Shown one piece after another: positions 35,963 through 47,014 of a stretch of 64,000 nt of DNA. The position numbers and the translations under genes were made by a program. Within the stretch, counting starts at the first letter, position 1, and each line of letters starts with the position of its first letter. This stretch comes from Cenococcum geophilum 1.58 (lineage: Eukaryota; Ascomycota; Dothideomycetes; Gloniales; Gloniaceae). The stretch covers positions 723,056 to 787,055 of the forward strand of contig KV748221.1 of NCBI GenBank assembly GCA_001692895.1. Direction: 5' to 3'. The notes below the pieces were generated by a model that saw only the letters and a program-made list of their open reading frames with translations, did not search any database and was not told where the DNA came from.

Positions 35963-38947
35963 CAGGGGTCCCAATAATCGATGTAATCATAATCGACACC
36001 TAGATTTCAATTATCTGATAATTAAGGCCTTCGATTTCGATTATATTATATAGATTATAACCATTATATAACGATTACCTAATACACTAAGGAGAAGTCA
36101 GTAGGAGCGCTTAAGTATAGGATAAAGCCTGCGGAAGTCTCTACTTACTGCCAATTGCCACCGCGCCTGCCAGATTTCCAAAAGAGGAAGTCGGTGATAG
36201 ACTTCTAGTGTCAGTCATACTCCCATTTATCCTCTTGCAACTTAATTGGGTTGTTAACTATATTGCCCTCTACCTTATCTAGTCCTTTAATATCTAATAC
36301 CTCAGCGGCTATGTTAATTGTTATAAAGCCACCTGCCTTTACTACCTGACGAATCCAGCTCTTTAAGCACTCTGTTTATTCCACCACCTCCACTTTAAGC
36401 CTTAAGCGTTACCATGATATTGTTTAATGTGCACCAGAAAAAACTTACTTAGATTTAGCCGATATAGCAGGTATAGAGAGGATATTAATAGCTATACGTA
36501 AAAGCCTTAGCTAGAGTTTTCGTTGTAAAGGCTCGAGCCACTAGCTAAGTAAGGAGTTGGTAATTAAAGTTAAAGGAGTTGCCTGCCAAAAGCCAGTAAC
36601 GTTAATTATTGTGAATAGTAGGAAGGTGTATAAAAGGGAGGTTTAACTTACTGTAATAAAGCGCTTAAATTTATTATTAGTAGAGGTTTGCTCTAGCTGT
36701 TTTTTATACTTCTACCTCTTATATACGTTCTTAATAAGATCTAGATCAGTTTGCTGAACTTGCTTACCGTTAACTAGCTTATATTTATACTCTTTCTTCT
36801 AAAGGCTCCGTGCTGCCTTAATTGCTTGCTTAATTATACCTAGATCTCGCTCCTCTAACGCCTACTAGTGATTATCTAGATATCTCTTTTAAAGTGTTAA
36901 ATTAAGAAGAAGTGTAGAGGCGTAGGCAGGAGTCTTATTAGTTAGCTTGTAATACTTATTAAAAGTAAACCATATAGTTAAAAGCGACGCCGAGAGGTTT
37001 ATATCAGCAGCATGTTCCTCCTGCTTGCTTTTAACGTATTTAATAAGGAAATCTATACTCCGCAGAACCTTATTTAGAGTTGTTAAGTCCCCTTCTAAGG
37101 ACTTCGTTGTATCCTTAAAAGGCCCTAAGATAGCAATAGTCTTGTGGACGGTGTCCCATTTATTGCGGCTAAGGTTATTCTTCTATATAGAGTCCCAGTT
37201 TTTGTTAATGAAGACGTAAATAGCGGTTTTAAGCTTAATGGCCGACTCTAGTATAGTAAGCCACGAGTTCCACCTTGTATTATTATTATAAGAAAGCGTC
37301 TTCTTAGCAAGCGCTAGAAAGGCTTAATATCGCTCTATTAAATGTCTTAACTATACGGTAATATTATAGATTTTGCCAAGGGCTCCTATTTCTCGCCATT
37401 TAACCTACATAGCTTTATCTTAATTATACTTATGTTCCGAACGGATATTTACCAGTTGCTCTTCTTATTAGAGTTATTCGGCTACCTAGATTACAACCTT
37501 AATAGCTTCTTTATCTTTGTAGAAAAGGAAGGCTTAAACAGCGAGGTTAATTATATGGCCTATATATCAAATTTGGTGTTAAGTAGCCGACTAGAAGGGG
37601 AAGCGCTTTTAGATTAAACGGCAGAGCTTATTATTACTGCCGTGATTATTACCTATTTGCCGCTAGAATTAGATAGAGATCTAGATTAATTAATAAAAGC
37701 GTACCTGTTATATAGCCAATCTGGCTTTCCTTAATATTAAATTCTTCTAACACCTTAATTAATACCTCTACCTGCTCCTTACCACCGTAAGACTCCTTAT
37801 ACTCCCGTAGAGCAAGCGTCGCCTTTAAAAGGTAGCCAGCTTCGTTAATAAAGTAAGTAGTTACTACCTGGAAAGCTGACTTATTTAGAGCCGTCCAATA
37901 ATTAGTTATAAAATGGACTTTTAATATTGCCTTCTTAAGTCTTTTCTTTACTAAATCCCTATAAATTACGAACGTTTTGCTAATAAGTAAAGGCACTAAG
38001 CCGGCAGATTTATAGAGGAGGTTGTTAACTATATAATTATAAATATAGAGGAAGGCTCTAAACTCTAGCCACTTAACAATTATATAAGGAAGATTGCGTG
38101 TAACTATAAGGTAATAAAGGGCGTTTATAAAGTCGGTTTTGTTTACTAAATCTCGCAGGATCTTGTTAATTTTAGAGTCCGTTTTACTAGCAGTTGTCTC
38201 CTTCTGTTTATTAAATAAGGCGCCAATAGTAGACTTTATTACTTTATTAACTTTTAACGTCTTAAGGGGGATTTTTATACCGTGTTTGTTCTTTAGGTGG
38301 GCGCGAGCAAATGTAAGACTTAAATATTGTTTTTGGCAGCGCTTATAGTAGAAAAGCTCCTAGTTTAAATTGCTACGTTCTAGTTAACCTTTTAGAGGTT
38401 TATTAAGGGCATATAACTAGAGAACTTTATCCTCGCGTTCTCTCTTCCGTTTTAGTTAAGGAATTCTAATTTAGTAATAAGGGTCCTTGTGGGCTTCCGT
38501 TACGTTGTTAAACTTATATAAATTATGCTTGCTAAGGACGGAAACTTCGTCTACTTCTTCTTCTTGCTGTTTCTTTTGGCTATGGGTGCGGGGGGACGGT
38601 GGCGGAGTTATGGTTAGTGTTAATGTTAAGAATAGAAGCTTGGTATTAATAAAAAGTAAGCAACACGACCAGACGTGCTTATTGCGTGCTGTAAGCGAGT
38701 ATTACGCGTTAGGCAGATTTTACTAGGGGCTACAGCGAAATTTTGGCCTTTTAGCGCATGCATGGATACAGCTGCTGATAACTGTCGCGCTATATTACAA
38801 CTTCCTCCTCTACCCACTCCCTTATATATATTTATATAATCTATATAATCTATATAACTAATCGAGTCTTTAATTTCGATTATAATTATCAGATAATCTA
38901 AATAATTGTAATTTAGATAACTAACTTAATGATTATTGGGATCCCTG
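35963..38947 (-). mobile_element. hAT DNA transposon 2, inserted near the N-terminus of the same gene
   Basis: 2985 bp. Terminal repeats are CAGGGGTCCCAATAATC at the left and GATTATTGGGATCCCTG at the right. The 8-bp duplications AAGTAATA at 35,955-35,962 and 38,948-38,955 are identical. Subterminal AATCG/GATTATC words recur. It encodes a minus-strand hAT transposase that has decayed by RIP. The terminal repeats differ from those of hAT 1 after CAGGG, so it is a different subfamily. Its insertion creates a false start MGPLY in the host frame, because the terminal repeat supplies an ATG. Confidence 0.95.
36250..38650 (-). pseudogene. hAT 2 transposase (degraded)
   Basis: The minus strand shows, in order: a region with Cys/His spacing ending FARAHLKNKHGIKIPLKTLK (BED-type zinc finger remnant, about 38,260-38,350), then VHFITNYWTALNKSAFQVVT and LLKATLALREYKESYGGKEQ and EEFNIKESQIGYITGTLLLI (37,649-37,996), the RNase H-like core of hAT transposases (fDlWTSpN..a; iGyit.DNA..nD), and near 36,440-36,500 the dimerisation motif INILSIPAISA. 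The asparagine/aspartate residues of the core are partly lost. RIP stops are scattered throughout. Confidence 0.85.
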
Positions 38948-39033
38948 AAGTAATATACCCGGCAGAGATCGAAATTTTTTCCAGATATCTATATAATAGC
39001 AATGATACTTGCTGCAGCGCTGAGACCGTCTAT
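38948..39033 (-). pseudogene. NACHT-ankyrin gene, N-terminal piece
   Basis: The minus strand reads, from 39,033: I-DGLSAAASIIAII-stop-ISGKNFDLCRVYYFAV, matching the common start MDGLSAAASIIAVIQISGK of fungal STAND proteins. The expected ATG is ATA at 39,033-39,031 and the expected CAG is TAG, both changes of the RIP type. The frame continues directly into the middle piece across the AAGTAATA duplication of hAT 2. Confidence 0.85.
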
Positions 39034-39178
39034 GCTAACGTAGCTTCTGAGACTGGTCTCCAGTGTTATAGGCCAAAAACTCCCTAGAATTACTATTCAC
39101 TTAGTTCAACTATATAAATGTGATAACAATTAAAGAAAAATAATCTGAGATGTGACTTATTTTTTTTTAAATTAAAAG
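39034..39178. other. Former promoter side of the NLR-like gene
   Basis: AT-rich leader or promoter of the dead gene, up to the left LTR of the next element. No gene. Confidence 0.4.
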
Positions 39179-39353
39179 TGTCGGAACACATGACCTAAGG
39201 CTGATATTACGTCATGTCGTAATCGTAGTCTTGTTAGGTTGTATGATGGTTGTTTTCTAATTATATATAAAGAGGTGCAATTTAAGGGGTTTCCTGAGCT
39301 CGCTTAGCTCACGTAATTGCGACCATAAATTCCTATTTAAACTCGTTCAGACA
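39179..39353 (+). repeat. Left LTR of the TRIM-like element
   Basis: 175 bp; TG...CA ends. Confidence 0.88.
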
Positions 39354-39969
39354 CTGGCGGTACTTAAAAAATAAAACTACTAGTATAAAAAGATAGTAAA
39401 AAGAGACACTATTAAACGTTATACGTTCCTAATATTTTACCTATTCCCTATTATTTACTACTAAGATTAATTTTAAGCTTTAACTTAAGCTAGGAAAAGG
39501 GCTTAACGAGCTTACTCTTGCTATTAAATCTCTTCTTAACGTTAAGCTTCGATTTAAGCCTAATAAGCTTATTATTAAACTTCTTCTAGATGTTAAGCTT
39601 TGAGCTGAGCTTAGCGAGCCTAGCGAGCTTACTCTTATGCTTCCTTTTGCCATTTACCTTCTATCTACTCTATAAGTACGCTTATAAGAGAGTGACGTTA
39701 ATCGGTTAGTTGAATTTAAAATCCTTAGCTTTTAAGGTACGCAATTAGCTCTTATAAGGTCTTTCTAGTAATAAGAGCAAAATCGGCTATTATAAAGCCT
39801 TAAGTTCGTAGAAATTATGGAATTTATACCGAATCGGAAAGTTATATAGCATCCCTTATAATTTAAATAGTTCTTTCATCAGAAACAAAGGTAGGCATAA
39901 TGGTAGGTTGCGGAGGTTCGTACGAGTTTGGCTATTGTGGCTCCTTAGCTTTAGTTAATAAAGAGGGTA

Positions 39970-40170
39970 AAGCTAGCGGAGCTTCCGCGGATAGAGCTTG
40001 CGCGGACGGAGCTTGCACGGGCGGAGCTTATACAGACGGAGGTTGCGCGGACGGAGGTTGCGTAGACGGAACTTAAGCAGACGGAGCTTGCGCAGACGTA
40101 GCTTGCGCGGACGTAGCTTATATAGGCGGAGGTTATGCAGGCGGAGCTTGTATGAACGGAGTAGGGAGGT
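39970..40170. repeat. 12-bp minisatellite GCGGACGGAGCTT
   Basis: About a dozen copies of a unit close to GGAGCTTGCGCGGAC and its TpA-mutated forms, inside the TRIM-like element. Confidence 0.75.
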
Positions 40171-40317
40171 TGGGTAGAGGATCGTCCTTTGAGGCTTACG
40201 GGCCTATTACATTATCATCTATCAATTTCCAGAGTCCACCTATGTCTCGTCCTCATCTAACGTCTCAATAGTTTCTTCCTTTAACGTCTTATCCAGCTCT
40301 TCCTTTAACGTTGTATA

Positions 40318-40590
40318 TAGCAGGCTAGTAGGGCCGTCGATTAATGTATAAGGTAGGGTAGGCTAGCAGGGCCGTCGATTGACTGTATGTGGCAGGCTAG
40401 TAGGGCCGTCGATTGAGGTATAGTAGGCTAACAGGGCCGTCGATTGAGGTATAAGGTAGGGTAGGCTAGCAGGGCCGTCGATTGACTGTATATGGCAGGC
40501 TAGTAGGGCCGTCGATTGACTATATATGGTAGGCTAGTAGGGCCGTCAATTAAGGTGTGGTAGGCTAGCAGGGCCGTTAATTAGTAGAAG
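40318..40590. repeat. Minisatellite with core TAGGCTAGTAGGGCCGTCGA
   Basis: About eight copies of a core GGCTAG(C/T)AGGGCCGTCGATT spaced by 25-45 bp (40,318-40,590), inside the TRIM-like element. Spacing varies, so it is not a CRISPR array. Confidence 0.8.
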
Positions 40591-40868
40591 CCTAGCTTAT
40601 GGTGTTCCTAACACCAGAATCAATTAGTTCGCTGCCGTACGCTCTAAAGATTAACAGGGAGGTAGCAATAGTAAAAAGAGAGCTACTAAACGCTCTAAAA
40701 GCTGCTAAATACTTTTTACCTTTCTACTACTCTTTATAACAAAGCAAGTAGCTAACTGCCAAACGTTATATAACTTGCTTAATCCACAAGACTGCCGAAC
40801 GTCTTCTTAAATTATAATTACAGAATGCCCTAGGTCAAGTGCTTAATCTATGCGCATTTATTAATTAA

Positions 40869-41043
40869 TGTCGGAACACATGACCTAAGGCTAATATTAC
40901 GTCATGTTGTAATTGTAGTCTTGTTAGGTTATATAATGGTTGTTTTCTAATTGTACATAAAGAGGTGCAATTTAAGGGGTTTCCTGAGCTCGCTTAGCTC
41001 ACGTGATTGCGACCATAAATTCCTATTCGAACTCGTTCAGACA
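40869..41043 (+). repeat. Right LTR of the TRIM-like element
   Basis: 175 bp, same ends as the left LTR, followed by AAAAG. Confidence 0.88.
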
Positions 41044-41690
41044 AAAAGGTTTAACTAGGGGTAATTAAGCGGTGTAGTGATAACAAGTCATCAAATAAGC
41101 GAAGTCCTTGAAAAGTAGCCCAACTTTAGAGCTTGCTACAGCCGCGGATACTAAGTCCATAAAATTTAGGAGTACTTAAATTATTTTAAGGACTTCGAAT
41201 ATACCTTTTGTCTAGATAAGCTGTATTACTATCTACAAAGGTTGCTGCGCTAGACGCCCCCGAGCAAGTTGACTTTTTGTTATGCCACTTTTTTTTGGCC
41301 CCCAACTGAGACAGCCAGCGGGTCGGCCATTAAATCCACTAACTTTCACTTACTATAACTCTACCACTATTAAAGATATTTAAATAAAATTTTAAATATA
41401 AGCTTACCAGTGTATAATGTTCACTTGGCGGAAATAATTGCAGCTGGTGGTTGCTCGGATTTTAGTTGCCTTATAAACCGATCCGGAGCGTTGGCTGAAT
41501 CAGGAGCAGAGAGAAATTTCTCCGTCTGCAGACCCAACCTCGAGGTCTCCATCTTCACATCACCTCTTCACGATTATGTGTACCACAGAATGGGAATGCA
41601 CTGTATACTTTCGAAACTTAGGGTCATAGAATATCAATCTTCCAGTAGAGAGCTTTTGTGGCCATGAATTTCATCTACCATCCAAATTGT
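41044..41690. other. Unassigned region between the TRIM-like element and GH131
   Basis: The first 250 bp are AT-rich and RIP-like, then composition becomes normal. It contains the 3' side of the GH131 gene. A short plus-strand frame at 41,410-41,667 has no recognisable motif and is not supported. Confidence 0.4.
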
Positions 41691-42693
41691 TCAAGTGGAG
41701 ATACAGCCATTGGCGCTATCTTCAACGAAGAGGCCTCCGTATATTTGTCCTTCATGCATTCCACCTTCTTGGTACCCGCTATTCACCACATCTGATGTTC
41801 CGGTCGGTTTTTTGAGTATGCCCATCTGAAATTGTCCGTTTCCTGAGTTGTCATTGGAAACAGCGCTAGTAACAGCCGTAAGAGCTGCCGTGCCTGCGGA
41901 GTAGTAAACTTGGAGTGTGCTGTGTGAAGTATTATTATTAGTACGGAGTAAAACTTCTTTCCCCAAATACTTACTTTTTGTTGTAGTCCATCGTCACAGC
42001 AAAATTCTGCCACTGTGTGCTGTCAATGGGCGTTGACCAAATTGACTGGCTATTCCTGTTCAGTATCTTCCAATTGTCTTTGACACTCCCGGAACTCCCA
42101 ATGATCGTTCCAGCCTCAAACATGAACTGGTCAGCAGAGTAGTCGCTTGTCTCATGCCAGACATTCTATTTACGAATCAGCACCTTACGGCTTCAATTCT
42201 GAGCTGCATTTTCCAATGGAAAGAGCCTTACTAGATACTCATGGCTTAGATTCATTGGTTTCGCTGGATCTTGCTTAACACTCCAATGAATTGTCTTCAT
42301 CCCGGAGTTTCCAGGACCGGTTGGTGAATCACTTGAGAATTGCAAACCAGCCCTCCGGAATCCGGTTTGATTATTGAATATGCTTGCGTCCGAAATTGTT
42401 ACTTCAAGGGGTTCGTAACCACCCGCGTCGAACCTCGATGCTGTGACTGAGGGAACTTGTAAAATTTGCGACCATTTCAGGTTCGCTCCTTTCACATAGT
42501 CGGGGTTGAACAGCGAGTTGGAGGTGTCGAAATAGGTCATGGCCGTCCCGTTAGGAACGCGTCCGTCAAAAATGATGGGACATTTTATTACGCATGCCGA
42601 TCGTGAAGCTGCCACCGCGGGTCTTACTGGGGGCTGTGTGGCCAGAGCTGTTCCTGCCGAGAAGAGAACAGTGAGTAGCGAGTTCCGGTGCAT
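41691..42693 (-). CDS. Glycoside hydrolase family 131, secreted beta-glucanase
   Basis: Three exons: 42,693-42,232, 42,165-41,975 and 41,919-41,691; 882 nt, 293 residues, in frame. Signal peptide MHRNSLLTVLFSAGTALATQ. Family signatures: CPIIFDGRVPNGTAMTYFDT, PDYVKGANLKWSQILQVPSV, GFRRAGLQFSS, KTIHWSVKQDPAKPMNLSHE, then across intron 1 (66 bp) YL-NVWHETSDYS, GTIIGSSGSVKDNWK, and after intron 2 NTLQVYYSAG, VSNDNSGNGQFQMGILKKPT, GYQEGGMHEGQIYGGLFVED. GH131 enzymes act on beta-1,3/1,6- and 1,4-glucans of plant or fungal walls. No cellulose-binding domain. The gene is intact although it lies between two RIP-degraded blocks, which suggests it is single-copy and under selection. Confidence 0.88.
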
Positions 42694-43150
42694 CTTGGCT
42701 AAAGGTTTGTTGAGATGTGTTTCATGGTGGGTTCATGCGGGCCCGAGTGGCTTTATAAAGATGGCTTCTCAAGATGAGGCATTAATTTCCATGGTAGGCA
42801 CCTTAGTATCTCAAATTAGCACGTTCAACCAGAAACCTCACGGAAGCTTTTTCTTAGACCAGATACGAAATTTATGACGGACAGTAATTTGTTTGGCCAA
42901 TTGGAACGACATGGCGTTCCCATTCCAGAGGATTTATTTCCCCTCTTGGGACTGCTTATTCAGGAATCAACTGCCTTGACGACGCGAAAATAATCTATTC
43001 CCAGTGAAGAAGCATGATACTGTAGATTCGGAAGGAGGTAATTGTGGGGAAGAGGGGTCTGAATGCCGACGTTTGAAGTAAACACTCCACGAAGGCCAAG
43101 ACTAATTAGACGCCTAGGCCAGTTTGTGCACGGACACACCTTGTGCACGC
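42694..43150 (-). promoter_or_regulatory. Upstream region of GH131
   Basis: Normal base composition, no supported gene. A TATAAAG word (minus-strand CTTTATAAAG, about 42,750-42,760) lies some 60 bp before the ATG and is a plausible TATA box. The normal composition ends abruptly near 43,150. Confidence 0.45.
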
Positions 43151-44440
43151 GTTCCTACCCTATCAAAATTAAATAATTCCTTAACACCTTTATAAAATAA
43201 TATAATAATAAAACTTTTTTTTTTAAATTATTAATACTTTTAGTTTTTCCTTATATATTAATTAAATAATTAAATAATTAACTAATAAATTTACTTAATA
43301 AATTTTATATATTATTATTATTATTAGTTCTATTTATAGCCCGATTCGGTCCCTTTTCTAGGTCCATGCAGGCTTCTACCTTCTATTTATAGGAAGAATC
43401 CCTAGTAAGGGAAAAACCTAGGTATATCCTTCCAGCTAGTCTTACGCGCTCCGCCTACGCCTAGCCTGTTTACCTTTATAGTATGTCCGCCTTTCGTACT
43501 ATGCTTCTAGGGTATCTCGGGAGGCCTAGGGGGTAGTAAGAGGGTCTGGTGATTCGCCTGCGTGCCGCCTTCGGCTCGGCGGGGGTGTCTAGTCCCTAAG
43601 GGGCTGGAAGGGGGCGTATCCTCCCGTGTCCTTCTGTTGGATCTCGTGTGCTGTCCGGAACTGCTGGAGGGCTCCTTGACTTATAAGCCATTGTGCTGCT
43701 GCATGTAGGCCCCTACTTGTGGAAAGCATTTGGGTAATATTATTTGTACCCGCCCTAGCAAATAGCTGGTCTCTTGCCGTATGGTGAAATTTTATATATT
43801 ATATATATTATATATAAAGTTAGTATATTACAACTTTAATAGTGGGAATTGTTTTAACGAAAACTATAATATAGCTATATTTATAATTTTTATAAAAAAG
43901 TTATTAAGTTATATAGGTGGCATAAAATGGTATATCTTAGTTTTCTTAATAAGAAAAACGTATACAAGTCGGTTCCGACTAAATCCTCTTAAATAACTAA
44001 AAGCGGTCTTAGTAAAACCTAAGTCGCGCTACCTATATATGTTTAGTCAGTAGTCTTAGGTCTTAGACCTAGCGCCGGCCCTTAGCGCTGCTAGGGTCTA
44101 AGGAACAATTTCCAGATTTTTTTATAGTAAGCGCCGCACCCTTTTTTTAGTATGAATATATAACGGGCTCTCCTAAGGTGTATATTAGATGAGACAGTAG
44201 TCAAACAGATAAAAGTTTCACTAACGTCTTAGAGAAAATATGGTTAGACAGACAAGCGGCGAAAGGTTTTATTAGTGTCTTAGAAGGATTATAAGGGGAG
44301 TTAGTTCTCCTTTAATAACTAGCAATTAGTCTTTAAATAGAAGAGGTTAGAAAGCAATTGTCCTTCAAACACGTAAAGTGCATTCTACCTTTAACATTCG
44401 ACACTGTCGATTAGATAATCATACGTTTTAGTTAGACTGG
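43151..44440. other. RIP-degraded repeat remnants, unclassified
   Basis: Very AT-rich at 43,155-43,330, then GC-richer at 43,340-43,770 (including GCCGCCTTCGGCTCGGCGGG), then AT-rich again. No domain could be read on either strand and no terminal repeats were found. It is interrupted at 44,441 by the next LTR element, so it is older than that element. Confidence 0.45.
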
Positions 44441-44627
44441 TGTTACGGCACTGTTATAGACCCTCATCAGGGGCTCGTCTGGAGCCTTAGCGCATGTATA
44501 TAGACGTGTCCTTTCCTTAACCTTCTTTTAGTCCTTGTCTTAATATTCTTATTAATAGACTACCAATTATACAGGCTTGCGCGTCCCTCGTGCCGTGCTC
44601 GTGCCTTAATTGACTAAGTTGCTAACA
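44441..44627 (+). repeat. Left LTR of the compact element
   Basis: 187 bp, TGTTACGGCACTG...GCTAACA. Confidence 0.88.
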
Positions 44628-46827
44628 TTATATTAAGACCATCTACCCTTTCTTTCTAAGAAGGAACCCAAATATATCTACAGACTAAGGACAGGACAAG
44701 GACATAGAATAGGACCCTAAGGACAAGACCAGAACCAAGAACAAGAACTAGAACCCTAAGAATATAAACGGAATACGAACGGAATATAAACAGTATACAA
44801 ACATAACCACGACCTTAAGAACCAGATACGCACGGACAAGAACCCCTAAAAGAACCTACTAGAAGTTACCTAATACCCCTATACCTAGTGATTAACAAAG
44901 GCCTTTAATCGGGCCGACGTCTCCCCCAGATTAAGGCCTTTTAGAAAAGTACTAATACTAGAACCAGAATAAGCCTATAGAGAACCGTCAACAGACCCTA
45001 GTCGTTAATTGTTTAAACGTACAGCCAGTAAACAGAGAACGATTCGGTCGATCGATTAAATTAAAATTATAACAATTAATTTGGACCACTTAAAGAACCT
45101 ATATATCTTAACTTCTAAGCAAGCTTCTACTATTAGTTCGCTTAAGTATACGTAATTAAAGTTAAATCTAATAACTGCCTACCCTGTAGGACTCTATTAT
45201 TATTTTTATTAAAATATACAGATATCTAACACGCAGACGTTAGATATACGCGACAGTAAAGGCAGCAAATATTACTAATAAAATGGCTCCATTAGCTGTC
45301 CCGTTCGAGCCGTCCTATATAGCGTTAAAGAACCTTCGTCAAAAGATCCACAAGTATATTACTACCTCTGTTAACCTTACCCTACCTATTCAACTATAGG
45401 ACCTCTCTACGGACCTAAACCCTTACCTAGATGGCGTAATAGGCGTACTAAGCGACTTAATAGTGTTCCTATACGATAATAACGCCCCTTAGGCCGTAAG
45501 AGTTATAGAGGTTAAAAGGGGTATAAATTAAGTTGATGCTAAGGTTAATAAGGTTAAGACGGAGGTTGCAGAAGTCAAGACAAAGGTTACAGAAGTCAAG
45601 ACGGAGGTTACGGAAATTAAGACGGAGGTTGCGGAAATTAAGACTAAGATAAAGTCGATGGATGAACGTCTTACGACATAGATTAACAACGTTAGAAATA
45701 GTCTTTTTAACCAGATATAAAGCCTTAATAACTATATATTTATTTAACTAAATTCTATACAAAAGTGGCTTAATAACTCAATTAAACCTATTTTAGCTCC
45801 TATTTAGGATGGAGGCTATTAGAGGTATATTATAGCTAAAGGTTTTCCTAATAGAATTAAAAACTTTTAAAGGCTTATCTTAGACCCTACTACCCTAATG
45901 GAGCTTATAAGACATTATTTAGTATAAGACTAGGAATAATAGAAGAGAGCTAGCTTAAGGGATACTGATATTAGCTGCTATACGGAGCTAGAGAATATAG
46001 TTACTGCGTAACCCCTTATATGTCTTAGGGCCCTAGCTATAAGGTAGGGCCTATAGTATAGCCTCCTAGAATACCCGGGACAATAGGAAGGCCTAAAAAG
46101 ACGATAGAAACGTAAGGTAGAGACGGATAGTAGATTAAGATAAGTTAGGGCACGAGAAGACCAGGATAACGATTCTATAATAGGATTAGAATTAACCTCT
46201 TTATAAGATGTTAACAACTAAAGGTCTTAGCTAAGTAGGGTAATATTAGTGTAGATATAGGTACCTTCTAATATAGAGAGAAGAGATCTTATAGAACTGC
46301 TGATAGTAGCTAAAAAAGAGGATTTAGGAAGACGTAGCCCTAAGTCTATATATTGGGAGCCTAGTAATTCTCCTAAGTTTAGATAGAGGATTAAATCTAC
46401 TCCTTTTATTAAACAACGGAGGAATCGGATGTGTTATTAGGACGGTTAATCGGTCTATACCTCTAAACTTATTAGATAATATTAGGACCGCGGCTCTAGG
46501 GACCGCACCCCTAGGGAAGAGCCTTATTAACTAGTCTCTAGCCTAGAACCTACTCAACTATTCTTTAGTAAGGAGCTTAGATAATTAGCCCCTAGTCTAA
46601 ATCCTACTTAACTATTCTCTATACTATAACCTAACCCGACCTAACTAATAAGACGTCGTGCTAATACGCCTACGACACCGATCCTAACACTAGTACCGTA
46701 CTACTACCCGATCGACCCTTGCTGCTCCGCCTATAATGATAATTTAGAACGGATCTATAATATAGCTTTCTTGACGGGGAGGATAACTATAAAGCCTAAG
46801 GGCAGGCTTTTATAGAGGGGGGGGTAA

Positions 46828-47014
46828 TATTATAGCATTGTTACAGACCCTCGTTAGGGGCTCGTCTGGAGCCTTGGCGTATGTATATAGACGTGTTTTT
46901 TCCTCGACCTTCTTCTAGTCCTTGTCTTAATATTCTCGTTAATAGACTACTAATTGTATAGGCTTGCGCGTCCCTCGTGCCGTGCTTATACCTCAATTGA
47001 CTAAGTTGCTAACA
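46828..47014 (+). repeat. Right LTR of the compact element
   Basis: 187 bp, preceded by GAGGGGGGGGTAA and followed by ACTGG. Confidence 0.88.

Larger units (their letters stand above)
39179..41043. mobile_element. Short non-autonomous LTR element (TRIM-like fossil)
   Basis: Two 175-bp direct LTRs (39,179-39,353 and 40,869-41,043), each starting TGTCGGAACACATGACCTAA and ending CTCGTTCAGACA, flanked by the 5-bp duplication AAAAG (39,174-39,178 and 41,044-41,048). The interior is 1.5 kb, without any recognisable gag or pol, and carries two minisatellites. LTR ends TG...CA and the 5-bp duplication are standard. The LTRs differ at a handful of mostly C/T and G/A positions. It is incapable of coding for its own movement and would have needed a relative. 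Confidence 0.85.
44441..47014 (+). mobile_element. Compact LTR element (fossil) related to the chromovirus at 25,001
   Basis: 2.57 kb, with 187-bp LTRs at 44,441-44,627 and 46,828-47,014 and the 5-bp duplication ACTGG at 44,436-44,440 and 47,015-47,019. The interior is RIP-degraded with many breaks. It has a coiled-coil, gag-like stretch at about 45,530-45,720, where a VKTEVAE-like heptad is repeated, but no readable polymerase or integrase. LTR starts (TGTTACGGCACTG), LTR ends (GACTAAGTTGCTAACA) and the purine tract before the right LTR match those of the 6.5-kb chromovirus. Probably a non-autonomous derivative using the same machinery. Confidence 0.85.

Noticed and set aside
35549-35974. 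Start codon MGPLY for an independent 141-residue protein
   Set aside because: The ATG and first codons come from the terminal repeat of hAT 2; the true N-terminus lies beyond that element at 39,033.
40318-40590. Spaced repeats TAGGCTAG.AGGGCCGTCGA resembling a repeat-spacer array
   Set aside because: Spacing is uneven, spacers resemble each other and the array is inside an LTR element.
41410-41667. Plus-strand frame of 85 codons 3' of GH131
   Set aside because: No family resemblance and partly AT-rich repeat-derived; not supported.
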